Origin: JAFDZV01 sp966128725
GTDB taxonomy: Bacteria > Bacteroidota > Ignavibacteria > OLB7
Assembly (NCBI GenBank): GCA_966128725.1
Contig: CBHYLN010000007.1
Location: 8,404 to 72,403, forward strand
Direction: 5' to 3'
DNA: 64,000 bases
The position numbers and the translations under genes are program-made. The notes below the pieces were generated by a model, which worked only from the letters and a program-made list of their open reading frames with translations, made no database searches and was not told the DNA's origin. Below, piece after piece: positions 27,881 to 37,200 of this stretch (the stretch's first letter is position 1; each line of letters opens with the position of its first letter).

Positions 27881-30226
27881 ATGAAAAACCACATGAGACG
27901 TATCGTACGAATTGCTCCACTTCGACACGCGATGCAATTGACGGCAATCCTGATGATGACGGCCGTGCCCATCAAGGCTCAGACCGGAAGAGTCACGGGC
28001 GTTGTACGCAACGCCGAAACCAACGAACCGCTTGGCAATGTCTCGGTGAGCGTGCAGGGCACGGCCATCGGCGGCAAGTCGTTGAACAACGGCACGCTCA
28101 CGATCATGAACGTCCCGGCTGGGAAGCATAAACTGGTAGCAACCGCGGTTGGATATCAGCCCGCGGATCAGGATATAACGGTTGTCGACGGCAAGGCAAC
28201 CAATGTTTCCTTCGATATGATTCCGCGCACCATCGAGTTCGGCGGTGTTACGGTCTCCTCGCAGCGCGACCGCAGCTACGTCGCGATCCTCACAAGCGCC
28301 GGCACGAAAACATCCACGCCGTTGCGTGATATCCCGGCCTCCATTCAGATCGTGCCGGAACTTGTGTTGAAGGATCAGGGCGCGACCACGATGGACCAGT
28401 CCATCCGCAACGTGAGCGGCATATCGCAGAGCAGCCAGAGCAACTACGGGTTCTTCAACGCCTATACCGTACGTGGCCTGCGGCAGCGCTTCCTGCGCGA
28501 CGGCGTGCCCGATGGCGCCACAACCAACGGCTATGCTCGCACGCTCACCGATGTTGATCACATCGAGGTGCTGAAAGGCCCGGGCTCGGCGCTCTACGGT
28601 AGCAGCGAGCCGGGGGGCTCCATCAACCTGGTCAGCAAACCGGTGTACGAGAAGCCGACGTTGATCGTGTCGCAGTACGGCGGTTCGTTCAGCACGCTGC
28701 GTACCGCCATCGACGCCGGCGGTGCAATCGTGCCGGGCGTGTTGCGCTCGCGACTCAGCGCTGCCTATGCGAACAAGGAGGGGTTCCGTGGTGTAGGAAA
28801 CACAACGCTGGACATTCTTCCCATGTTCGTCTACAGCCCTTCGGATGAGCACACGCTGACGTTGAACCTGGAGTATCGCAAGATCGATCAGGAGGCGGAT
28901 TCCTACGGTACCCCGTTCCGCGGAACGGAGTTGCTGGATGTGCCGCGCGAGTTCGACTACCATACGCCGTTCAGCAACACAACCCAGAAGATTCTGCGTG
29001 GATCGTTGGCGCATCTGTGGCGCGTTGGCGAGCCGACAACGGTGCGCACGTACGTTACCTACATGAAGCGCGACCTGTATCTGTTGCGCAATTCCGGTGG
29101 CTCGGTTGCCGCGGGCAGCGACACGATGAAGTCGCGCGCGCTGCGCGAGCAGTGGGACGATGTCAACGACATGATGGCGCAGATCGAACCGATCTTCCGT
29201 GTGATGACCGGCGACATCAGGCATACGATCCTTACCGGCGCGGAATACTCGCGCAGCAAGATTCTCACCAATCGCCAGACGGCCCAGTTGCCCAGCATCA
29301 ACAACGTGTTCGCACCGGTGGTGCGCGAGATCTCTCGCGACAGCCTCACGTTCAAGGTCGACAATGACCGGGACATCACGCTGAGCCAGATGGCGTTCTA
29401 CGCTCAGGATCAGATCGCGCTCTCCGGGCAGTTCAAGGTCAGGGGCGGATTTCGTTACGACATCTACGGAGCCAAGGATATTCACAAGACCGATACGCTG
29501 GGCGCGGACCGTACCGATGCCAAGCTGAGCGGCCAGGCCGGGCTTGTCTTCCAGCCGATCACGGAGCTTTCGCTGTATGCGGGCGCCGCTCACGGAACTC
29601 TTTCCACCGTATCCACCGAAGGCGGGCGTGTATCGGAGCCTGAGGAGTCGACACAGTACGAACTGGGCGCAAAGACCTCGCTTCTGGAAGGTCTGCTGCA
29701 GGTGAACCTTGCCGCGTTTCATATCAGGCGCGAGAAGTTCAACGTCACGGTTGGCATCGAACAGATTCCGGTTGGCGAGCAGCGCACGCAGGGAGTTGAG
29801 ATTGATATCAGCGGCCAGCCGACCGAGAGCTGGGGCATCACCGCCAACATGGCGTATTACGACGCGAAGATCACGAACAACCCCGCTGATACGGGTGCGA
29901 TTGGCAAGCGACCGATCGGCGTGCCGGAAACGTCCGGCTCGTTGTGGAGCACCTATGCGTTCAGGTCCGGCTTTGCCGATGGCTTCGGCTTCGGGGCGGG
30001 TCTTACCTATCGCGACGCGATGTTTCTGGACGCTCATAACACACGCGGCATCGATTCCTACGTGACGATCGATGGCACACTGTTCTATCGCACAAAGCTG
30101 GTGGAGGTGCAGGTCAACATCACGAACATCGGCGATATCACCTACTACCGGAACGGATCGAACGGAGGCGGATATCCCGGCGAATCGCGCAGCGTTCAGG
30201 CAAGTGCACGCCTGAATCTCTGGTAG
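27881..30226 (+). CDS. TonB-dependent siderophore-type receptor
   Basis: This 781-residue outer-membrane receptor imports ferric siderophores or other large substrates using TonB. A signal peptide ends near VPIKAQ. A carboxypeptidase-regulatory-like domain follows at about residues 35-115 (TGRVTGVVRNAETNEPLGNVSV). The plug domain comes next, with the TonB-box region and NVSGISQSSQSNYG, VLKGPGSALYGSSEPGGSINLVSKP, and then the 22-strand barrel ending SVQASARLNLW. The plug motifs are those of the FhuA/FoxA siderophore group. It is followed by a PepSY membrane protein, a common partner in iron uptake loci. The ATG at 27881 was chosen; an ATG four codons on is possible. Confidence 0.9.
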   Translation: MKNHMRRIVRIAPLRHAMQLTAILMMTAVPIKAQTGRVTGVVRNAETNEPLGNVSVSVQGTAIGGKSLNNGTLTIMNVPAGKHKLVATAVGYQPADQDITVVDGKATNVSFDMIPRTIEFGGVTVSSQRDRSYVAILTSAGTKTSTPLRDIPASIQIVPELVLKDQGATTMDQSIRNVSGISQSSQSNYGFFNAYTVRGLRQRFLRDGVPDGATTNGYARTLTDVDHIEVLKGPGSALYGSSEPGGSINLVSKPVYEKPTLIVSQYGGSFSTLRTAIDAGGAIVPGVLRSRLSAAYANKEGFRGVGNTTLDILPMFVYSPSDEHTLTLNLEYRKIDQEADSYGTPFRGTELLDVPREFDYHTPFSNTTQKILRGSLAHLWRVGEPTTVRTYVTYMKRDLYLLRNSGGSVAAGSDTMKSRALREQWDDVNDMMAQIEPIFRVMTGDIRHTILTGAEYSRSKILTNRQTAQLPSINNVFAPVVREISRDSLTFKVDNDRDITLSQMAFYAQDQIALSGQFKVRGGFRYDIYGAKDIHKTDTLGADRTDAKLSGQAGLVFQPITELSLYAGAAHGTLSTVSTEGGRVSEPEESTQYELGAKTSLLEGLLQVNLAAFHIRREKFNVTVGIEQIPVGEQRTQGVEIDISGQPTESWGITANMAYYDAKITNNPADTGAIGKRPIGVPETSGSLWSTYAFRSGFADGFGFGAGLTYRDAMFLDAHNTRGIDSYVTIDGTLFYRTKLVEVQVNITNIGDITYYRNGSNGGGYPGESRSVQASARLNLW

Positions 30227-30237
30227 TCGACGGGGCA

Positions 30238-30271
30238 CCACATCGGTGAGGGCTCCACGTTCCCGATGTGG
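30238..30271 (+). terminator. Hairpin after the TonB receptor
   Basis: CCACATCGG (30238-30246) pairs over 9 bp with CCGATGTGG (30263-30271), 12 nt beyond the receptor stop. No U-run follows, so it may be a weak or rho-assisted terminator or an attenuator limiting expression of the downstream PepSY gene. Confidence 0.4.
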
Positions 30272-30387
30272 TTACAGTGTAAGGCCGCCCGGCATCTGGA
30301 TTCCCAGTGCTGGGTGGCCTTCACTGGGATATGTTTGAGCCAAACACTTGTTGTTCATCAATGCGGTCGCACATCAAACTCGGGATT

Positions 30388-31485
30388 ATGAACAGACGCC
30401 TGCGCACGATTCACATGTGGCTGGGAATGATCGGCGGCCCGCTGCTGCTGGTGATCGGCATGGCAGGGGCAACACTGGTGTTCATGGATGAGATCGACGC
30501 GGTGCTGAACCCGCCGGCCGAGCCCCTGCACACATCGAACGCCCCGTTGCCGTTACGGCAATTGCTTGCGAATGTGCAAGGCGCGTATCCAACCGCGACG
30601 CTTTCGGGCATCCGGTTGCCGGCAGCGGATGGTGCTGCCGTGCCAGTGGTCACGATGAATATGCAGGGGAGCCTGTGGTTTGTGGAGATCGACCCTGCCG
30701 CAGGCACGGTTCTGGCCGCACGCAATGCCGATGAATCCTTTGTTCGCAGGGTGCTGGCCCTGCACCGCAGCTTCTTCTTCAGGCCCTGGGGTGAGGCTGT
30801 TGTGGGCCTGCTTGCGTTGCTGTTCTTTGCTTCGGCGCTGACCGGGCTGATCATTCATCGCAAGTCGCTCGGGCGCATCTTCACTGCCTTCAGCAGGTGG
30901 CGGCAGGGGACCAAGGCCGCCGTGTTCGATCTGCACACAGTTGTTGGCACGCTCGCATGCCTGTTTCAATTGATGATGTCGGCGACAGGTTTCTACATGA
31001 TTTCGCCTGTGTACACGAAGATCGTGGCAGGCAATCAGACCGCGCCGAGGCAGGCGTTGATACCGGCTGTTTCGCTCGATTCCCTGGTGGCCCGTTCGCG
31101 GCAGGCGCTGCCGGGATTCGTGCCGCGCAGCATTTCGTTGCCCAACGGGCCTCAGAAGCCTGTGCGCGTTATGGGGACGGTTGCGGACGCCTGCGTGTTC
31201 CACGGCAAGGCCGGAAGTTATGTCGCGTTCGATCCGCGTACCGGTGCCATGAAGCAGGTCGTGAACATTGCCGATGCGCCGTTCGGCGACCAATTGGAGC
31301 AGATCGTGAAGTCCGTGCACTTTGGGCAATACGGTTCGCTGCCCGTGAAGATCATCTATTCGCTGGGCGGTCTTACACCCGGCATTCTCTCGATCACAGG
31401 GATCATCATGTGGCAGCGCAAGCGGCGTGTGGCGCGCAGAAGCAGCGAGCGGCGTGCCGGGAAGGCCGGCAGTGTGCCGGCGTAA
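30388..31485 (+). CDS. PepSY-associated transmembrane protein
   Basis: This 365-residue inner-membrane protein has the four-helix PepSY_TM layout: RTIHMWLGMIGGPLLLVIGMAGATLVF near the N-terminus, then a pair of helices around residues 155-230 (VVGLLALLFFASALTGLIIH and VVGTLACLFQLMMSATG), and a last one (IIYSLGGLTPGILSITGII). The conserved His in LHRSFFF and FDLHTVVG, and the final HFGQYGS, are typical. Such proteins often lie beside siderophore receptors and are thought to assist ferric-siderophore reduction or processing. The start at 30388 gives the usual N-terminus; an ATG at 30361 is possible. Confidence 0.82.
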   Translation: MNRRLRTIHMWLGMIGGPLLLVIGMAGATLVFMDEIDAVLNPPAEPLHTSNAPLPLRQLLANVQGAYPTATLSGIRLPAADGAAVPVVTMNMQGSLWFVEIDPAAGTVLAARNADESFVRRVLALHRSFFFRPWGEAVVGLLALLFFASALTGLIIHRKSLGRIFTAFSRWRQGTKAAVFDLHTVVGTLACLFQLMMSATGFYMISPVYTKIVAGNQTAPRQALIPAVSLDSLVARSRQALPGFVPRSISLPNGPQKPVRVMGTVADACVFHGKAGSYVAFDPRTGAMKQVVNIADAPFGDQLEQIVKSVHFGQYGSLPVKIIYSLGGLTPGILSITGIIMWQRKRRVARRSSERRAGKAGSVPA

Positions 31486-31569
31486 GGCAGAACGTACCGC
31501 GCGACGGATGATACCGCGGTGTGATCGTGCCCGGTTCGGCGGCGGGAAAGGTTCCAACAACCCATAAAC

Positions 31570-31613
31570 AACAGGCGGGCAACCGAAGGACAATCTCCGG
31601 AGACCCGCCTGTT
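31570..31613. terminator. Bidirectional hairpin between PepSY and HNH genes
   Basis: AACAGGCGGG (31570-31579) pairs with CCCGCCTGTT (31604-31613) over 10 bp. It lies between the convergent stops at 31485 and 31647 and is followed on the plus strand by TGCTTTC. It can serve both directions. Confidence 0.65.
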
Positions 31614-31646
31614 TGCTTTCAGTCGGTTATGTGTTGTTCGTACCGG

Positions 31647-32138
31647 TCAGTTCATGAAAAGGTACGGTTCCCATTCGCGGTCGATCGTGCCCATCACGTT
31701 CTGAATGAACGTCACATGATTGGGCCTCGATGGCCGTGTGCGCAGCCGCATATTGGCTTCCTCCGGTGTGCGATTCCCCTTTCGGTTATTGCATCGCACG
31801 CAGGCGCACACAAGATTCTCCCATGTGTCCCCACCGCTGCGCGATTTCGGAAGCACGTGATCGACGGTGAGTGGGGGTGTTGTCTTTCCGCAGTACATGC
31901 AGCGGTGATGGTCGCGCCGCAGAATATTCTTCCGCGTTAGCTCCACCTTTTTGTACGGCATGTGTATGTACAACGACAGGCGAACCACGCTTGGATACGG
32001 AAACGCATGCCGTACGGTTCGGATGGTGCGCCCGGGGCGTACCTCAACAAGCTCGGCTTTGCCGAGCCAGAGCAGGATGATGGCCTTTTCGACATTCGCG
32101 ACGCAGAGCGGCTCGTAATTCTGATTCAGTATCAGCAC
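31647..32138 (-). CDS. HNH endonuclease
   Basis: This 163-residue protein has the HNH nuclease fold. CxxC is at 80 and 83 (CMYCGK), the catalytic DH pair at 93-94 in LTVDHVLPKSRSGGDTWEN, and a second CxxC at 113 and 116 (ACVRCNNRKGNRTPEEA), binding a structural zinc. The N-terminal LILNQNYEPLCVANVEKAIILLWLGKAE matches a widespread chromosomal HNH family of unknown role, so it is probably not part of a mobile element. A GTG at 32138 is used because the family's conserved start lies directly after it. The gene converges on the PepSY gene. Confidence 0.85.
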   Translation of the reverse strand: MLILNQNYEPLCVANVEKAIILLWLGKAELVEVRPGRTIRTVRHAFPYPSVVRLSLYIHMPYKKVELTRKNILRRDHHRCMYCGKTTPPLTVDHVLPKSRSGGDTWENLVCACVRCNNRKGNRTPEEANMRLRTRPSRPNHVTFIQNVMGTIDREWEPYLFMN

Positions 32139-32370
32139 CTTACCGCCCAGCGTCGCGCTATAAGCCCCGGCAGGGCCATCGTCGGCTACCGGGATCGGAC
32201 TGAACGTAGCGAATGCACGCCTCCTTACAGATAGGTCGATTCCACTGTTGCCATGACCAATAGTTGCCGCCGAAGCTACAGAGCACGCGTGCCAATATCA
32301 AGGGGCTGGTGTATAAGCGTTGGCAATCCTGTGGAGCGTGCATGCCCCCCCAACGAACCGTGCTCCTGTG

Positions 32371-33480
32371 TTACGCCTCGCTTGCGGAGAGCGCGGCGCG
32401 CTTGGCCTCCAGTTTTTCGAAGAGCGCATCGAACGACGCAACAAACTTGTCGAGCCCTTCGGCGAGCAGTGTTGCCATCACAGCGTTGATGTTGATGCCG
32501 ATTGCCGCAAGCTCCTGCACGGTAGCCTGTGCCTCGGCGAGCCCTTCCTGTACGGTGGAGCGAACGGAGATATTGCGCATGATGGCCTCGAGTGTTTCCG
32601 GTGGAACGGTGTTCACCGTGTTCGGGCCAATCAACGTATCAACGTACAGCAACTCCGGGTAGGCGGGATTCTTCGTTGACGTGCTGGCCCACAGCGGGCG
32701 TTGCACGCGGGCGCCGCTGGCCGCAAGGCGTTCCCACCGTGGCCCGGCGAATATTGCGAGGAACTCCTGATACACCAGCTTGGAGTTGGCGACACCAAGG
32801 CGTCCTTTCAGGGCGGCGGCCTCCGGGGTGCCGATGGCGTCGAGCTGTGCATCCACCATGGAATCGATACGGCTGACGAAGACGCTTGCCACCGACGCGA
32901 CGTTGGCGATTGAGTGGCCCGCGGCAAGCCGATCCTCCAACCCCGCAACGAAGGCCTCGGCCACCGCGCGATATTGCTCCACCGAGAAGATCAACGTGAT
33001 GTTGATGCTGATTCCGGCCGCGATGCAGCGGCGGATGGCCGGCAATCCCTCGGATGTAGCGGGGATCTTCACCATCAGATTCGGCCGGTTCACGCGCTCG
33101 TGTAATGCAACGGCCTCCTCGAAGGTGCCGTCGGTTGCATGCGCCAGCTTCGGGTTGACCTCAAGCGAAATAAACCCGTCGGCGCCGCCCGACTGTTCGT
33201 ACACCGGCATCATGACGTCGCACGCCGCCGTGACATCGCCCACAAAAAGCTCGGTTGCGATCTCGGCCGTGGTTTTGCCGGCGCGGCTGAGTTCCTGAAT
33301 CTTGCCGTCGTAGCTGGTGCCGCCAGCGATTGCCTTCTCGAAGATGGTCGGGTTCGAGGTCATCCCTCGCAGGCCCTGCTCCACAAGCTCCGCCATGCGG
33401 CCGGACGCGATAAAGTCGTGGCTGATGAAGTCATACCAGATGGATTGTCCGTGTTCAAGGAGCTGGCGCAGGGGATTCAT
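32371..33480 (-). CDS. tal: Transaldolase
   Basis: This 369-residue enzyme moves a dihydroxyacetone unit between sugar phosphates in the pentose phosphate pathway. It has the signature GMTSNPTIFEKA at 39-50, the Schiff-base lysine in LMVKIPAT at residue 138, and SINITLIFSVEQY. C-terminal YVDTLIGPNTVNTVPPETLEA is also conserved. The length matches the longer transaldolases of the bacterial Tal type rather than the short TalC type. The ATG at 33480 was chosen; the frame further upstream lacks support. It is transcribed leftwards, divergent from the large surface-protein gene. Confidence 0.93.
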   Translation of the reverse strand: MNPLRQLLEHGQSIWYDFISHDFIASGRMAELVEQGLRGMTSNPTIFEKAIAGGTSYDGKIQELSRAGKTTAEIATELFVGDVTAACDVMMPVYEQSGGADGFISLEVNPKLAHATDGTFEEAVALHERVNRPNLMVKIPATSEGLPAIRRCIAAGISINITLIFSVEQYRAVAEAFVAGLEDRLAAGHSIANVASVASVFVSRIDSMVDAQLDAIGTPEAAALKGRLGVANSKLVYQEFLAIFAGPRWERLAASGARVQRPLWASTSTKNPAYPELLYVDTLIGPNTVNTVPPETLEAIMRNISVRSTVQEGLAEAQATVQELAAIGININAVMATLLAEGLDKFVASFDALFEKLEAKRAALSASEA

Positions 33481-34234
33481 GGTTGGGTTCCTATCCTGTG
33501 TCCGTACTGCTCGGCGCAGGAGCAGCCTGTGTGTCTGTGAAATGGGGTTGTTGGCCTGCACGCACGGGGCGTCCTGATTCGTATCAAGGCGCCTTGGCCT
33601 CAGGCCTGGCGTACGCGGCTCAAAGATACTGAACCATGTGCTACCCTGGCGGTGGGATCACCGATCAAGGATTGGCAATCCTGAATCGATGATCCTTGAT
33701 TGCCAGCAATGACTCGATGTCGAACTCGGTTGAGGGTGTTTTCGCCGCGATCCTGTGTGTCGGTTCCGTGCACGTGCGTTTGGGGGATCGCGCCGTTTGT
33801 TTTATACTGCGACCCATGCGCGCCTGCCTCCTGTGCAAACGGGGTCGGTAAGCGTGTTTTTTTGCGTCGATAGGCCGGTTGGTGTGGCCAACGATGCAAT
33901 TGCCCCCCACATTCCACCCCCTTGGAATCCACGGCGGCACGAGAGCAGAACTCCTTCGAAAACTTTTTTTTTCGAAGCCGCTAACAAAAGCGTGACCCCT
34001 GGTGTTAGGTGGCCACGTTGGGGTTCCTCGTCCCCGGCTCGCAACGAGAATCTTCTTGACTTTCACGTGGATTTTCGCGAATCTCGTGGCCTTGCGCTCA
34101 CACGTGAGCCCCGAGAAAGTCATCTGCGGCGTCGAAAACATGGCACTAGGTCCGTGTTTTGATGCCTTATGTTGTCCATACAACACTGATCGATACATCC
34201 AGCTAACCTTCAAACCTTAACAGGAGTGCAGCAA
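33481..34234. other. Long leader/divergent promoter region of the 1430-residue surface protein
   Basis: No gene was recognised in 754 bp. A minus-strand frame of about 180 codons (33665-34213) has no domain and was not accepted. Two sequence features stand out. At 33664-33705, ATCAAGGAT can pair with ATCCTTGAT, and TGGCAATC can pair with GATTGCCA; the two pairings overlap and exclude each other. At 33954-33977, CTTCGAAAA pairs with TTTTCGAAG around a run of T. The stretch just before the gene carries CAGGAG as ribosome binding site. Divergent promoters for the transaldolase and surface-protein genes must lie here. Confidence 0.45.
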
Positions 34235-37200
34235 ATGCGAAGGGTTCTTCTACTTCTCTGCGCGCTTGCCCTCGCTATCCCGGCTGCCACGGCATATGCC
34301 GGCGGTGGTGGTGAGGACGGTCAAGGCGACAGCCCTGAACCGCTCCGTCGAAGCGTGGACCCGGGATCATATCCTGGGGGTCCGGCTGCAAAGGCCCCGT
34401 TGTCAACGGGGTACTATGTGACGGATAACGATGCGCCTCAGACGGGCCCACCTTGGGCACCGAACTATTCATTTGTCGACACCACCGGAACTGAGCTTCA
34501 GTTCTGGCATCGTGTCATCTCAGGCCCCAATCAGCGCGCCGCGTCGTACTGGACACGACCGGAGAGCGAGGGGTACGAGTACTTCCGCAATCCGAACAAC
34601 GCGAACGACTCGTCGGACAACGCGTTTGCCGGCCCGATCTCGATCGGATTCCCGTTCTATTATTACGGCCGCAGGTACGACAGCTTCTACGTGTCGACCA
34701 ACGGTCTTATCGCGCTTTCGAACCGTCGTTACCAGTATAACGAGAACGGTGTGCGCGTGGACTATGCAGGCCAGTTCGACGACGTTCGTCCGAAGACCGG
34801 TAACCCGCTTACCGACCCGACGCCCGATGACTATGGTTATCAGTACGTCGCGCTGAACAACAGCACCTCGCCAACCGCGGGTATCCTTAATCCCTCGAAC
34901 ACGACACTTCCGAATCCGAACCTCCGCTCGGTCATCTCTCCGCTGTGGGACGATACCGAGTTGTCGCAGTTCGATCCGATCTCGGTGATCCCGGACGATT
35001 TCGGTCGTCTGTACTGGCGTCGTGATCAGGGTGGCCAGCGCCTGATCATCTATATGGTGAATCAGTCGATGAAGGGGAACAAGAACATTCCGCTTCTGAA
35101 CACGGTCGCCGGCACCACGCCGCGCTCGTTGCGCGCCAACTATCAGGTTGTGCTTGATCGCACCGACAGCTCCATTCAGTTCAACTACGTCACGTTCCGT
35201 GGTGTGTGGACCGAGCCGCTCTCGCTGGTGATCAACGTTCCGGCCAACATCATGTTCGCCGCCAACGCAACCATCGGTATCCAGAGCCACGATCAGGAGT
35301 TCACCAACTACTTGGCGAACTATCAGTTCGGTGGCGCGGTGTATGTCAACGGTAACCCGTTCGGCACGCCGCACAACGCGCTTGCAATCAAGTTCAAGCA
35401 GTGGAAGAACATCGTCCGCGTGTTGAGCGTCAACTTCCAGGTCCCCAGCCAGTTCGTGCCGGGCGCCTTTGTTGACCTGCCACCGGGACAGGATGCGAAC
35501 AACTACGAGCTTCTGCTCGGTAACGCGCTCCTCGGTGTTATCCGCCCGGTCGGTACGGTTCAGAACGTTTCGAGCAACGTTGGCCCGGTGAACATCACGC
35601 CGCAGCCGATCCGCTTCAACGTCGTGTTCCGTATTCGTGACCTGGTGAACGTTGCCAACCCGCCGGTCTACCAGCGGACGCGCAGCACCGATTCGCTTTG
35701 GCCGATCGACGGTTCCGGCCCGACGCGCCCGGACAAGATGACGATCGTGTTCGATCCGTACATCACCAATGCAAACGTTCCGCGTCAGACCGGCCGGTTC
35801 CGCGCCGAGGTGATCGCATTGGATCAGGCCCCGAATGGTGCGACCTATGGTCAGGAATGGCCGTTTGACGATACCACGGGCGTTCGCATGTTCGGCATCA
35901 AGCGCCTTGAGGCTCCGTTCATCAACTCCTTCAGCGACTTCGATGTGTCGCCTGAGGACGGTACGATTCCGTCGGTACACCAGTGGGTGGCCATCGGCGC
36001 ATCGGTTGTTGACGGTGAAGCCAACTGCTACAACCCGCCGCCGCCGCGTGGTCCTGCCGGGCCTGCGCTGCAGCAGCTGAACTCGCCGGTCTGCTTGCTT
36101 GACCGTCGCGACGCTGCCGGTGGTTTCTACAACAACAATGCCCCGGGCGTGCTCGGCGGTGATACGCTTATCTCGTTCCCGATCAACCTGAGCCAGACAG
36201 TGGTCAACCCGATCCTGCTGCTCTCGTATCAGCGTGCGGGCCGTCAGCAGAACGGCTATCCGCGTGGCTTCAGCGACAACCAGCGCGTTGGTCCTGAGCA
36301 TGCGGTATACAACACCGTCAAGGATCGTATCCTTGCCGACGGTGTTCCCGACAAGTTGATGGTTGAATTCGCGGCTCCGAGCCAGGACGGCATCAGCGGC
36401 ATCGTGAACATCCAGAGCGGATGGCGCGATGCGACCTTCAATCAGAATAACGACCGCATCAAGTGGGGAACGACCTCGCCACGCTGGGGTGTCTTCGGCG
36501 GCGGCGGTGGTTCGGGCACCGACACCACCGGCAAGGTTCTGGTTGACGAGTTCGACGCCGGTAAGGATTTCGAGTTCTATCGTGCCTATATGCCGGTTCC
36601 GAGCAAGTGGGCACGTGCCAACCCGGGCAACAAGACCTTCCGCTTCCGCATTCGTGCCGAAGTGAAGATGGACGGTAACCCGATTGGCTCGCCAGCCGAC
36701 GACGGCGACAACTTCTACGTGGACAACGTGATGTTGGTTGAGCCGGATAAGCCAGAGGTTGAAATCACGGCGGTCCGTGTGGATTGGCCGTACACCGAGG
36801 CTCCGGCCTCGCAGGCCCGTGCAATTCCGTTGTCGGTCAAGATCGGCAACAACGGCGCAACGGCAGCCACCACGTTTGGTGTTGCCATGTACGTCGAGAA
36901 TCGTACGGCTCCGCCTCCTCCAGGCTTCTACAGCTACTATCGCTATCAGTCGATCATCTCGGTGCCGGCTGGCCGCGATCGCGTGGAGAACTTCCCGACC
37001 TGGAACGCACAGGACTGCGGTGCTATCATTCGTGTTACACCGACGTCGCAGCCGACCACGACGGACTACCGCATCTATGCGCGAGTTCTTCCGCAGAACT
37101 ACGACTCGTACAGCCCGAACGACGTCAGCTACACCGACCTGAAGTTGAAGCTTGGCCCAACGTTCGCGTACGACGATGGAAGCAACGACGTGCAGAACTT

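Noticed and set aside
27749..30241. Minus-strand open frame of 830 codons opposite the TonB receptor
   Set aside because: Antisense shadow of a clear TonB receptor gene, without any motif of its own.
33665..34213. Minus-strand frame of 182 codons in the leader of the large surface protein
   Set aside because: Basic, no domain, no RBS, and a composition unlike the real genes around it.
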